A DNA stretch of 64,000 nucleotides, taken from contig CABUKU010000010.1 in assembly GCA_902492205.1 (NCBI GenBank), positions 1-64,000 of the forward strand. Reading direction: 5' to 3'. The DNA is from an uncultured Bacteroides sp. GTDB taxonomy: Bacteria; Bacteroidota; Bacteroidia; Bacteroidales; Bacteroidaceae. Below are positions 33,347-42,387 of this stretch, one piece after another. How positions within the stretch are numbered: the first letter of the stretch is position 1; every line of letters starts with the position of its first letter. The notes under the pieces are model-generated. The model ran no database searches and had not been told where the DNA came from. It saw only the letters and a list, made by a program, of their open reading frames with translations. The position numbers were made by a program, and so were the translations under genes.

Positions 33347-34710
33347 GTACCATACATTCAATAAGAGCAGCCAAGTTCCTACAAGATAAGAAGTTGGAGG
33401 AATGGCAAGATGAAACTCTCTGGCAAGTTCGCGAGAAAAGAGATAAAATGAGCAAACAGCTTCCCGAATGGGAGGAGTTGAGGGAAGCGACAATGAATAT
33501 AAAGTTATATTCCAACAGCCATTTATATGAACTGCTGCAAGAGTTTGAAAAGAATGCTTTGGCAAACGGAGCGATTGTGCATTGGGCTAAAGATGCCGAT
33601 GAGTTCAATGAAATTGTTTATAATATCTTGCATAGCCATCAGGTAACCAAGTTTATAAAAAGCAAATCCATGCTTGCCGAAGAGTGCGATTTGAACCCGT
33701 ATTTGATAGATAAAGGAATAGATGTGGTGGAAAGCGATTTAGGTGAACGCATTCTCCAACTGATGGGATTGCCTCCGAGCCACATTGTTCTCCCGGCAAT
33801 ACATATAAAGAGGGAACAGGTCGGTAAACTATTTGAAGAGAAGATGGGGACGGAAAAAGGGAATTCCGATCCTACCTATCTTACACATGCTGCGCGTAAA
33901 AACTTGCGTGATAAGTTTGTCCATGCCCAAGCTGCCATGACGGGAGTAAACTTTGCAGTTGCTTCAACGGGTGAAGTTGTGGTATGCACCAATGAAGGAA
34001 ATGCCGATATGGGAACTTCCCAACCCAAGTTGCAAATTGCCGGAATGGGATTGGAAAAGATAGTACCCAATCAAGAGTCATTGGGAATATTCACCCGTTT
34101 GCTTGCCCGTTCTGCTACCGGTCAGCCTATAACTACTTATACTTCCCACTATCGTAAGCCACGCAAAGGGGGAGAGTTTCATATTATTATAGTCGATAAC
34201 GGAAGAAGTGATATTTTAGCAAAGAAAGACCATATCAAGACGCTGAACTGTATTCGTTGCGGAGCTTGTATGAATACCTGTCCTGTTTATCGTCGCAGTG
34301 GTGGCTACTCTTATACCTATTTTATTCCGGGACCTATCGGAATCAATTTGGGTATGTTGAAATCAGAGCAAAAGTATTATGATAATGTTTCTGCCTGTTC
34401 TTTATGTTATTCCTGCTCATTTGTGTGTCCTGTCAAAGTAGATTTGGCCGAACAAATTTATTTATGGAGACAAGATTTGGATAGGATAGGCAAAGCGGAT
34501 AAAATGAAAAAGGTAATGTCCGGTGGTATGGAGTTCCTGATGGAAAGACCTAAGCTGTTCAATGCTGCATTGTGGATGTCTCCGCTTGTGAATAAATTGC
34601 CTCGTTTCATGAAATATAATCGTTTCGATGCGTGGGGTGAAGGTCGTGAACTACCCGAATTCAGCAATGAATCATTTAATGAGATGTGGAAAAAGAATAA
34701 GATAAAATAA
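33343..34710 (+). CDS. lutB: L-lactate oxidation iron-sulfur protein LutB
   Basis: 455 residues. N-terminal LUD-like domain (to about 280), then two [4Fe-4S] ferredoxin motifs CIRCGACMNTCP near residue 304 and CSLCYSCSFVCP near 353. Length and motif order match LutB. Coupled to lutA by a 4-nt overlap and followed by lutC after 13 nt. Confidence 0.94.
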   Translation: MSTIHSIRAAKFLQDKKLEEWQDETLWQVREKRDKMSKQLPEWEELREATMNIKLYSNSHLYELLQEFEKNALANGAIVHWAKDADEFNEIVYNILHSHQVTKFIKSKSMLAEECDLNPYLIDKGIDVVESDLGERILQLMGLPPSHIVLPAIHIKREQVGKLFEEKMGTEKGNSDPTYLTHAARKNLRDKFVHAQAAMTGVNFAVASTGEVVVCTNEGNADMGTSQPKLQIAGMGLEKIVPNQESLGIFTRLLARSATGQPITTYTSHYRKPRKGGEFHIIIVDNGRSDILAKKDHIKTLNCIRCGACMNTCPVYRRSGGYSYTYFIPGPIGINLGMLKSEQKYYDNVSACSLCYSCSFVCPVKVDLAEQIYLWRQDLDRIGKADKMKKVMSGGMEFLMERPKLFNAALWMSPLVNKLPRFMKYNRFDAWGEGRELPEFSNESFNEMWKKNKIK

Positions 34711-34723
34711 CAGACAAATGATT

Positions 34724-35305
34724 ATGAGTAGTAAAAATCAAATATTGGATAGCATAAAGCAACATACCGGAACGAAATATGAAATGCCCGATTTGAATGC
34801 TGTTCACGGGATTTCTTATCCCGATAAAATTGCACAGTTTATTCTGATAATGAAACAAGTGGGAGGAGAAGCCGTAGTAGTGAAAGACAAAGAGAATGTA
34901 AATGATCTTATTATGAGTCGTTATCCCGATGCGAAGAAAATTGGTTCTGCTTTGCCTGATATTACTTGTGCAAATTTTAATCCGAATGATATAGACAATC
35001 CTGCAGAATTGGACGGTACAGATGTTGCTATTATAAGAGGGAGATTGGGAGTTGCCGAAAATGGAGCTGTATGGATAGAACAGGATATTAAACAAAGAGC
35101 ATTGTATTTCATATCCGAAAATTTGGTGATTCTGTTGGAACATGATAAGATTGTTGATAATATGCAAGAGGCTTACAAACGTGTTACTACCGGTGAATAT
35201 GGCTTTGGTACGTTTATTTCCGGACCGTCTAAAACCGCAGACATAGAGCAGGCCTTGGTAATGGGAGCACATGGAGCAAGGGGTGTTACGGTATTGCTTG
35301 TCTGA
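34724..35305 (+). CDS. lutC: L-lactate oxidation protein LutC (LUD domain)
   Basis: 193 residues from ATG 34724 (34718 is two codons upstream). A single LUD domain: DVAIIRGRLGVAENGAVWI near residue 105 and the GTFISGPSKTADIEQALVMG motif (read across 163-182) are characteristic. Third component of LutABC. The coding region ends 22 nt before the palindrome array C. Confidence 0.92.
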   Translation: MSSKNQILDSIKQHTGTKYEMPDLNAVHGISYPDKIAQFILIMKQVGGEAVVVKDKENVNDLIMSRYPDAKKIGSALPDITCANFNPNDIDNPAELDGTDVAIIRGRLGVAENGAVWIEQDIKQRALYFISENLVILLEHDKIVDNMQEAYKRVTTGEYGFGTFISGPSKTADIEQALVMGAHGARGVTVLLV

Positions 35306-35326
35306 AACCTGCTGTACTTCGGATCG

Positions 35327-35408
35327 CTTGACAGTTGTCACGTAATCACTTGACAATTGTCGAGCATTTACTTGACAGTTGTCAAGCGATTGCGCGACAA
35401 CTGTCAAG
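35327..35408. repeat. 82-bp array C: four palindromic units at 22-bp pitch (word CTTGACAGTTGTCAAG)
   Basis: Units at 35327 (CTTGACAGTTGTCACG), 35349 (CTTGACAATTGTCGAG), 35371 (CTTGACAGTTGTCAAG) and 35393 (CGCGACAACTGTCAAG). The 6-nt linkers are TAATCA, CATTTA and CGATTG. Units 1 and 4 are near reverse complements, including their odd CACG and CGCG ends. Confidence 0.92.
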
Positions 35409-35530
35409 TGGTTTGTTCTGCTGCATAACTCAGTCTGAACTTGCCCTGTAACGGATATGTATAAACATTGGAAATGGAGCAGATAAATAGAATGTTTTGG
35501 ACAGTTTTTAGGTAAAATTTCGCAAAAGGG

Positions 35531-35637
35531 TGACGGCAAAACCCAAAAGTGACGGTAAGTAAAAAGTTGCCGTCATACTTAAAGTAGTTAGTAATGTGTA
35601 TATTATATAAATTAGTGACGGGTGACGGCAACTTTTT
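35531..35637. repeat. TGACGGCAA repeat cluster with 15-bp inverted repeat
   Basis: TGACGG occurs at 35531, 35550, 35616 and 35623, and its complement at 35570. AAAAAGTTGCCGTCA (35561-35575) and TGACGGCAACTTTTT (35623-35637) are perfect inverted copies separated by 47 nt of AT-rich DNA. The right arm ends 4 nt before the sigma-factor stop codon. The A/T runs at both ends would let it act as a bidirectional terminator. Confidence 0.75.
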
Positions 35638-35641
35638 AAAC

Positions 35642-36226
35642 TTATCGCAGAAATAGATAAAGATAGAGTAACGGCAGGTAATCTTTCAGTTCGGCTCTTA
35701 ATAATTTCAGTGCTTGTTGAATCCTATAATCCACGGTCTTGGGAGATACATTCAAGGTCGTTGCTATTTCTTTGTAACTCATATTCTGAAACCTGTGCAT
35801 GGTAAAAGCTTCCCGATAAGAGAGTGGAAGATTGGATATTGCGGTTTTTATTCGTTTGTTTAATTCTTCAATGACATAAAAATCGGTATCTTCAAGCATT
35901 TCTTGCATCTCTTTATAAAAAAGGGTATCTGCTCTATGCTTCACTTCATCTTTGGTAATTTTATTGATAGCCCTATGATAAGCAGCTTTAAATAAATATT
36001 GGCTTAATGATGTGTTTATTATCTGTATATTTCGGTTTTCCCATAACCAAAGCATAATATCTTGAACGATTTCTTCTGCATCTTCTAAATCGACAAATCG
36101 ATGACAGTATGCACATAGCATAGGATAATATCTTCTGAATAGTGTGTTAAAAGCATCTTTATCCCCTTCCTGCATGGCAGAAAGCAAATGTTTGTCTTCT
36201 GTAGGGTGATAGTGTTTCATAGACAT
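35642..36226 (-). CDS. ECF sigma-70 factor of a polysaccharide locus
   Basis: 194 residues. Region 2 (FNTLFRRYYPMLCAYCHRFV, then AEEIVQDIMLWLWENR) and region 4 (LPLSYREAFTMHRFQNMSYKEIATTL, spanning about 128-155) are clear. It is divergent from its presumed FecR anti-sigma factor, 125 bp away. It likely directs RNA polymerase to the susC promoter when the SusC receptor signals. A TAATTTTG box on the minus strand (plus 36241-36248) is a possible own promoter. Confidence 0.92.
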   Translation of the reverse strand: MSMKHYHPTEDKHLLSAMQEGDKDAFNTLFRRYYPMLCAYCHRFVDLEDAEEIVQDIMLWLWENRNIQIINTSLSQYLFKAAYHRAINKITKDEVKHRADTLFYKEMQEMLEDTDFYVIEELNKRIKTAISNLPLSYREAFTMHRFQNMSYKEIATTLNVSPKTVDYRIQQALKLLRAELKDYLPLLYLYLFLR

Positions 36227-36351
36227 ATTCTTTCTAAGAACAAAATTATATATTTAATTTAAAAGTTGAGCCTTTTTTTATAAAATTCCCCAATTTAGTT
36301 TAGGAATCTTTTATTCTCACTTGTCTTAATAATAAAAGGTAAAAAGAATAG

Positions 36352-37365
36352 ATGAAAGAACAGGATTTGGAAATAACAGATGATTTGCTCTTACGTTACT
36401 GTGAAGGAGATGTCTCAGAACAAGAAAGGGTATTGATTGAGGAATGGGTTGCATTATCTGACGAAAATAAACAGATTGCTAAGCAGATTTATACAATTCA
36501 TGTGGTAACTGATACAATAGAGATCTTAAACAAAGTTGATACAGAGAAAGCATTAGAGAAGGTTAATAATAAGATGTTAGGTAAAAAGAAAGTGCTTTGG
36601 TGGGAATGGGTACAACGTGTAGCCGCAGTTTTACTCATTCCTCTTTTAATAGTCTATTGCGTATCTTATTTTAGCCCAACCAAGGAACAACGCGCACAAA
36701 TGATTGAAATAAAAACGAACCCGGGAATGTTGACTTCGGTAGTATTACCCGATAGTTCGGTGGTTATTTTGAATTCGGAATCTTCTTTGGTTTATCCTTC
36801 TTCTTTCAATGGAGAAACGAGGAATGTGACATTAAAAGGTGAAGCTTATTTCTGTGTTGCGAAGGACCAAAACAAAAGATTTATTGTTAATGCTCCGGGA
36901 AACACTCAAATTAGAGTTTATGGAACATCATTCAATGTTGAGGCTTATCCCGAGGAAGGAGTAGTAAATACTACTTTGGTTTGTGGTAAAGTTAGTTTTG
37001 TTTCCGGAGGCAGACAGGAAGTAATAATGAAACCGGGGCAAAAGGCTAAATATAATATAAGTAATGGTTCGGTTACTTTAGGGAAGACCTTTGTCGATGG
37101 AGACATTGCTTGGAAAGATGGTAAGCTGATATTTAGAGATACTCCGTTTGATGAGGTGCTGAAAAGCCTTAGTAAACGATATAATGTTGATTTCGTGATT
37201 AAGCGTGACAAATTGCATGAATACTCTTTTACCGGAGTCTTTGAGCATCAGCGATTAAGCAGGATATTAGAGTATTTCAGAATATCATCGAATATTAAAT
37301 TCAGATATATGAATGAGAGTAACAGAGATATTAACCGGGAGAAAGAAAAGATAGAAGTTTATTAA
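36352..37365 (+). CDS. FecR-type anti-sigma factor
   Basis: 337 residues. The cytosolic N-terminal domain (1-80) is followed by one TM helix at about 86-104 (AAVLLIPLLIVYCVSYF). The periplasmic FecR domain (about 125-230, with GEAYFCVAKDQNKRFIVNAP) and C-terminal DUF4974 domain (DTPFDEVLKSLSKRYNVDF near 263) come next. It holds the ECF factor and is contacted by the STN domain of the SusC protein encoded next. Confidence 0.94.
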   Translation: MKEQDLEITDDLLLRYCEGDVSEQERVLIEEWVALSDENKQIAKQIYTIHVVTDTIEILNKVDTEKALEKVNNKMLGKKKVLWWEWVQRVAAVLLIPLLIVYCVSYFSPTKEQRAQMIEIKTNPGMLTSVVLPDSSVVILNSESSLVYPSSFNGETRNVTLKGEAYFCVAKDQNKRFIVNAPGNTQIRVYGTSFNVEAYPEEGVVNTTLVCGKVSFVSGGRQEVIMKPGQKAKYNISNGSVTLGKTFVDGDIAWKDGKLIFRDTPFDEVLKSLSKRYNVDFVIKRDKLHEYSFTGVFEHQRLSRILEYFRISSNIKFRYMNESNRDINREKEKIEVY

Positions 37366-37404
37366 CCTTTTAAAATAATACTATATGAGAGAACATGCAC
37401 CTTA

Positions 37405-37510
37405 AAACAAAAACATACGGAAAAATATTGGCGTATTTCTCCGTATGAAAAAGTTAACTTTAAAAACGAACCTGTTTGGCGACAGGTAAAGTCCTTATTT
37501 TTTTACTAAA
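37405..37510 (-). ncRNA. Candidate DonS-like antisense RNA under the susC start
   Basis: On the minus strand, ATTG (plus 37544-37547), a 20-nt spacer up to 37525 and TAACTTTG (plus 37517-37524) form a Bacteroidota promoter overlapping the susC start codon. About 65 nt downstream a hairpin (arms 37414-37427 and 37434-37447, one mismatch, six-base loop) is followed by TTTTTGTTTT, an intrinsic terminator pointing left. The predicted RNA is ~100 nt, antisense to the susC leader. Location between FecR and susC matches the known DonS family of cis-antisense RNAs in Bacteroides PULs with ECF/anti-sigma control. Confidence 0.6.
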
Positions 37511-37523
37511 TCAATACAAAGTT

Positions 37524-40500
37524 ATGAAAAAACACAGTTCTATCCAATTATTAGGGATATTATATTCCCTAATGAGGGGAATTAACAAAATTCCACTTGT
37601 TATGAAATTGTCGGTCTTTATGTTATTTTGTTTTGTTGGCTTTATGTCTGCTAACAATAGTTATGCTCAGGAGACATTGCTTGATATTGCTGCCCGGAAT
37701 AAAACCGTAGAAGCGGTATTGAGCGAAATAGAACATCAATCCGAATTTACTTTCTTTTATAATAATAAGCAAGTTGATGTTCATCGTGCTGTTTCTGTAA
37801 AAGCTAACAAGGAGAACATATTTAAGGTTCTCAATGAAGTGTTTAAAGGAACAAATGTTGTTTATAAAGTGCTTGATAAGAGTATAATACTCTCAGATAA
37901 AGCCATTACAGCAGAAAATGCGTTCCTTCAACAAAATGATAGGATAAAAGGACAGGTTGTCACTGCTGACGGTGAGCCTATCATTGGAGCAAATGTCATT
38001 ATTCAAGGAACCACTAACGGTACTATTACCGACCTTGACGGAAACTTTTCTTTAGAAGCAAAGAAAGGTAGTATCATTAAAGTATCTTATATAGGTTATA
38101 CAGATAAGACTGTGACCGTAGGTAATCAGAGTACCATAAGAGTTGTGTTGGAAGAAGACACAAAAGCTTTGGATGAAATTGTGGTTATCGGTTATGGTAC
38201 GGCAAGAAAGAGCGACTTGACCGGTGCTTTGTCACAGGTTACAAGCGAATCGTTTGCAGAACAGAATGTAACCCGTGTAGACCAAGCCTTGCAGGGACGT
38301 GCTCCCGGTATTCAGATTTCTAATACAGTAGGTGCGCCAGGGGGTGATGTCCGTATCCGTATTCGTGGAACAAACTCTGTATTGGGTGATAATAGTCCGT
38401 TGTTTGTAATTGATGGTTTCGTAGGAGCCGACTTTAATATGTTGAATCCTGATGATATTAAATCTATTGAAGTATTAAAAGATGCTTCTTCCACTGCTAT
38501 TTACGGTTCACGTGGTGCAAATGGTGTAGTCTTAATTACTACAAAGAGTGGGGGTAAAGACGGTAAAGTAAAAGTCAACTACTCGGGTAATGTATCTTTC
38601 TCCAGTATATTGAAGAACTATGATGTTTTAAGTGCCGGTGATTTTGCCCAGTTGGCAAACGAACAAGATGATGCAATGGGAGTGGCTAAGCATACATTCA
38701 CTGATGTTGAAGTGCGCGATTATTATGCAAACGGTGGTTTTGATTACTTGGATGCTATCTTCCGTACAGCTATTTCCAACCAACATCAGTTGAGCATTGC
38801 AGGGGGAACGGAAAAGACCCAATATCGTATTTCCGGTAACTACTTGAACCAACAAGGTATCGTTAGAGAATCTGATTATAAGAGATATACGGTACGTGCC
38901 AATATCTTCACGAAAGTAAATGATAAGCTATCATTCCGTTTCAATGCAAACGGTGCTTCTTCAATAGGAAAGAACAACCAAGGCAGAACAGGTGCAGGTA
39001 ACCCGGTGGTACAGGCTTTGGCATGGGCACCAACTACCAATCCTTACGATGGAGAAGGTGGTTATGTTATTTCCGATCCTGTTGGCTCTATTAAGACTAA
39101 TCCGCTTTCAATGATTTATGATACAGAGAATATCCGTGAAAGAACATTTATCAACTTAATGGCAGGTGCCCGTTATGAAATTATCCCGGGATTGTCTGTT
39201 GACTTCCAAGCAGGTACCGACCTTGGTTTCTATAATAATAAGAACTGGAGCGGTAACTATGCTTCAAATAATGCGCCGAGTGCATCGAAATCAAGTAATA
39301 AATCCGTCACACTGCAAACAACCACACAGCTTTCTTATGACAAAACTATTGCAAAGATACACCATATCAATGCGGTTGTTGCTTTTGAAACACAAAAGTA
39401 TGATTGGGAATCCCTGTCAGGATCGGCTTCCGATTTGAAGTTTGCTGAGTTGAAGTATGATAATCTGGCACAAGCTAAGTCTGTAAGCGCAGGTTCCGAT
39501 TATTCCATGTGGGCGTTGCTTTCTTATTTGGGACGTATCAACTATACATTAATGGATAAGTATATGTTCTCTTTCTCGGTAAGACGCGATGGCTCTTCCA
39601 AGTTTGCCGACGGTAATAAATACAGTACATTCCCTTCGGGAGCTATTGCATGGAATCTTGGTAATGAAGAATTCATTAAGAAACTGAACGTGTTCAGTAA
39701 ATTGAAGATCAGAGCAAGCTGGGGATTGACAGGTAGCCAGGCTATCGAGCCTTATGCCACTCTTTCCAATTATAATACAAGCATTTATTATGCTTTTGAT
39801 ACAGGCGGCAAAACCAATGGTATACAAATGGGTAATCCGGGTAATAAAGACTTGAAATGGGAAACAACAGAACAGAAAGACTTCGGTATTGAATTTGGCT
39901 TCTTTGACGGACGCTTAAATGTGGAACTTGATTATTACATCAAAGATACCCGTGACTTGCTTTTGAATAAATCCGTACCTTACTATATGGGTGGCGGCAG
40001 TATGACTGCCAATGTTGGTAACATCCGTAACAAAGGTTTTGAAATGAGTGTCAGTGCAGATGTTATTTCTACTAAGAACTGGAACTGGAAGAGTACCTTT
40101 AATTTCGCTTCCGTTCACAATGAAGTGACTAGTTTAGGAGATGAAGAACAGATATTTTCACATCCTGATGTAGCAGGTTTGAATGGTCAGCCGGAATTTA
40201 TATATAAAGTGGGCGAATCATTGGGTTCATTCTGGGGATTGAAATATTTAGGTCCGTGGCAAAAAGATGAAGCTGCCGAAGCAGCTAAGTACGGATGTAT
40301 ACCGGGCGATGCACATTATGAAGACTTAGACGGTAACTTCTCTATCGACGGTTCCGATTATCAGATTATTGGTAACGGTATGCCTAAGTATTCACTGGGA
40401 TGGAACAATACGGTTACATTCAAGAACTTTACATTGAATGCTTTCTTCCAGGGAATGTTTGGAGCCAGCAAGATTAACTACACACGTTGTCTTCACATGA

Positions 40501-40877
40501 TGGCCTCACGCGATGCCCGTAAAGCCACTCTTGCCGAAGCAAAAGATCGTTATATTCCAGGCAAACAGGAAGATGCTTGGCTGCCTGCATGGAGTCCCAC
40601 AAGTAAATGGGAGCCTCAGTCTACACTATTCATGGAGAATGCAAACTATTTGAGAATGAAAAACTTAAGTTTAGGCTATAATTTCAAAATAAAGAAACTG
40701 GCTGAGATCAGAGTTTCTTTGAATGCAACAAACTTGTTTACCATTACCAAATATAAAGGTATAGATCCGGAATCAAGTAACTTAGGCGGCGGTGGCTCGG
40801 ATATTCAGCAAGGAATAGACTACGGAGCATATCCTAACTCGAGAACTTATACTATCGGACTTGACGTAACCTTTTAA
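37524..40877 (+). CDS. susC: SusC-like TonB-dependent outer-membrane receptor with STN domain
   Basis: About 1117 residues from ATG 37524. Signal region (to about residue 50), STN signalling domain (LLDIAARNKTVEAVLSEI to about 125), carboxypeptidase-regulatory-like domain (IKGQVVTADGEPIIGANV, 135-215), TonB box region DEIVVIGYGT near 225, plug, and a 22-strand barrel ending in an aromatic-rich terminus (YTIGLDVTF). The STN domain means it both imports glycan and signals to FecR. The reading from 37476 adds 16 residues ahead of the signal peptide. Confidence 0.95.
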   Translation: MKKHSSIQLLGILYSLMRGINKIPLVMKLSVFMLFCFVGFMSANNSYAQETLLDIAARNKTVEAVLSEIEHQSEFTFFYNNKQVDVHRAVSVKANKENIFKVLNEVFKGTNVVYKVLDKSIILSDKAITAENAFLQQNDRIKGQVVTADGEPIIGANVIIQGTTNGTITDLDGNFSLEAKKGSIIKVSYIGYTDKTVTVGNQSTIRVVLEEDTKALDEIVVIGYGTARKSDLTGALSQVTSESFAEQNVTRVDQALQGRAPGIQISNTVGAPGGDVRIRIRGTNSVLGDNSPLFVIDGFVGADFNMLNPDDIKSIEVLKDASSTAIYGSRGANGVVLITTKSGGKDGKVKVNYSGNVSFSSILKNYDVLSAGDFAQLANEQDDAMGVAKHTFTDVEVRDYYANGGFDYLDAIFRTAISNQHQLSIAGGTEKTQYRISGNYLNQQGIVRESDYKRYTVRANIFTKVNDKLSFRFNANGASSIGKNNQGRTGAGNPVVQALAWAPTTNPYDGEGGYVISDPVGSIKTNPLSMIYDTENIRERTFINLMAGARYEIIPGLSVDFQAGTDLGFYNNKNWSGNYASNNAPSASKSSNKSVTLQTTTQLSYDKTIAKIHHINAVVAFETQKYDWESLSGSASDLKFAELKYDNLAQAKSVSAGSDYSMWALLSYLGRINYTLMDKYMFSFSVRRDGSSKFADGNKYSTFPSGAIAWNLGNEEFIKKLNVFSKLKIRASWGLTGSQAIEPYATLSNYNTSIYYAFDTGGKTNGIQMGNPGNKDLKWETTEQKDFGIEFGFFDGRLNVELDYYIKDTRDLLLNKSVPYYMGGGSMTANVGNIRNKGFEMSVSADVISTKNWNWKSTFNFASVHNEVTSLGDEEQIFSHPDVAGLNGQPEFIYKVGESLGSFWGLKYLGPWQKDEAAEAAKYGCIPGDAHYEDLDGNFSIDGSDYQIIGNGMPKYSLGWNNTVTFKNFTLNAFFQGMFGASKINYTRCLHMMASRDARKATLAEAKDRYIPGKQEDAWLPAWSPTSKWEPQSTLFMENANYLRMKNLSLGYNFKIKKLAEIRVSLNATNLFTITKYKGIDPESSNLGGGGSDIQQGIDYGAYPNSRTYTIGLDVTF

Positions 40878-40899
40878 CTAACGCTTAAAGTTTATAACA

Positions 40900-42387
40900 A
40901 TGAAAAAAATATTATATACTGCAATATTGTCAGCCGTAACATTGTTTAATACAGGCTGTTCGGACTTTCTCGATGAAGACACGAGAGGTAAAGTCTTTGA
41001 TAATGTATTGGAGAGCCAGAATGGATTGGAAGCAGCTTTGATTGGAGCTTACAGAGGTTGGGCTAACTGCTGGACTTATGGTTTCAATAATGGCTGGGCT
41101 ACCGAAATGACATTGGGAGGTGACGACCTTACTTGTCCTCCGGGAACAGGAAATACACAAGAGTATGACCGTTATGATGTGAAAAACAGTAATTCAAGTT
41201 CGCCTACCGTATATTGGGGATGCTATAAAGCCATTCAAGGAGCCAACAACGTTCTTGAGAATTATCAGAACTGCCAAGGCGATGCCGAAGTCGTTAAGCA
41301 TATAGTGGGCGAAGCTCATTTCATCCGTGCTTACAGTTATTATTGGCTGGTAAGATGCCACGGTGCGATTCCTTTGATGCTTACTGCGAAGTTCGACCTT
41401 GCAGATTTGACAAAAGACGTATCATCGGTGAAAGACATCTATACTCAGATAGAACAAGATTTGGATGATGCCTATAACATGCTTGGCGACACCCGCAGGA
41501 ACGATGAACCGGGACGTCCGAACAAAGGCTCGGCAGCTGCTCTTTTGGCAGAAGTCTATCTGTCGGAAGCAGGATGGCCGTTGAAAGAAACCGATAAGTA
41601 TGCAAAGGCAGCCGCCAAAGCCAAAGAAGTTCTTGACAATAAAGCCAAGTGGGGATTCGATTGGGAAGACTCTTATGATGTACTTTATGAAAACGACGAA
41701 ACGAAATCCGGCATAAACAAAGAAGACATCTTTACCATCCCATGTAATAAGGCGAATGGCAATACCATTAATGCAATGTATGGTTTCTGGGCATACCCGG
41801 GCGAACTCGGCGGATGGGACGTGGTCTTCTCCGAACTTACTTTCTTCAATGAATTCCCCGAAGGCGTGCGCAAGGATGCAACGTTCAATTACACTGTCAC
41901 TAAAGAAGACGGGACTGTAATTGCATGGCAGGACTTGAAATACAAACGTCCGTATTACAAGAAGTTGATGAAGAGCGACAAAGCCCCTAATTACTATGCT
42001 TATGATTCATCTATCCCGATGCGTATGTTGCGTTTCACCCAAACAGCTTTGACTTATGCCGAAGCAAAGGCACGTACAACGGAAGGTCCGGATGCCCAAG
42101 CATACCAATGTTTGAATAAAATCCGTCAGAGAGCCGGTTTGGATACTTATTCCGGTTTAGGCGCAGCCGACTTTGCCGATAAGTGTGTTCAGGAACGTGC
42201 GTGGGAACTTTGTGGCGAACGTTCAAGATGGTTTGACATGGTTCGTCTTGAAATCGTAAAGGACGTTGTGGCAAAGAAAGATCCGAAAGATAACCAGCCT
42301 ATGCATGCCATAACCGAGAAAGACTACGTATTCCCTATTCCTCAATACGATGAATTGCTGAATGCGAAACTGAATGCAGGCGATTAA
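40900..42387 (+). CDS. susD: SusD-like glycan-binding lipoprotein
   Basis: 495 residues. The lipobox is FNTGC (Cys20), so the protein is lipid-anchored at the cell surface, where it caps the SusC barrel. RagB/SusD features: SDFLDEDTRGKVF opening, EAHFIRAYSYYWLVRCHGAIPL near residue 131 (split here), and the C-terminal RWFDMVRLE near 445. It begins 22 nt after susC. Confidence 0.95.
   Translation: MKKILYTAILSAVTLFNTGCSDFLDEDTRGKVFDNVLESQNGLEAALIGAYRGWANCWTYGFNNGWATEMTLGGDDLTCPPGTGNTQEYDRYDVKNSNSSSPTVYWGCYKAIQGANNVLENYQNCQGDAEVVKHIVGEAHFIRAYSYYWLVRCHGAIPLMLTAKFDLADLTKDVSSVKDIYTQIEQDLDDAYNMLGDTRRNDEPGRPNKGSAAALLAEVYLSEAGWPLKETDKYAKAAAKAKEVLDNKAKWGFDWEDSYDVLYENDETKSGINKEDIFTIPCNKANGNTINAMYGFWAYPGELGGWDVVFSELTFFNEFPEGVRKDATFNYTVTKEDGTVIAWQDLKYKRPYYKKLMKSDKAPNYYAYDSSIPMRMLRFTQTALTYAEAKARTTEGPDAQAYQCLNKIRQRAGLDTYSGLGAADFADKCVQERAWELCGERSRWFDMVRLEIVKDVVAKKDPKDNQPMHAITEKDYVFPIPQYDELLNAKLNAGD

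Larger units (their letters stand above)
35306..35641. other. 336-bp region between lutC and the ECF sigma gene (convergent)
   Basis: Holds array C (35327-35408) and a second, different set of repeats at 35531-35637. No gene is visible. Both flanking genes end here, so at least one structure probably terminates transcription. Confidence 0.55.

Noticed and set aside
34676..35539. 287-codon minus-strand ORF over lutC
   Set aside because: Antisense to lutC and runs into array C and the repeat cluster; no recognisable domain.
37476..37523. Upstream start for SusC
   Set aside because: Adds 16 residues before a normal signal peptide and overlaps the antisense promoter region.
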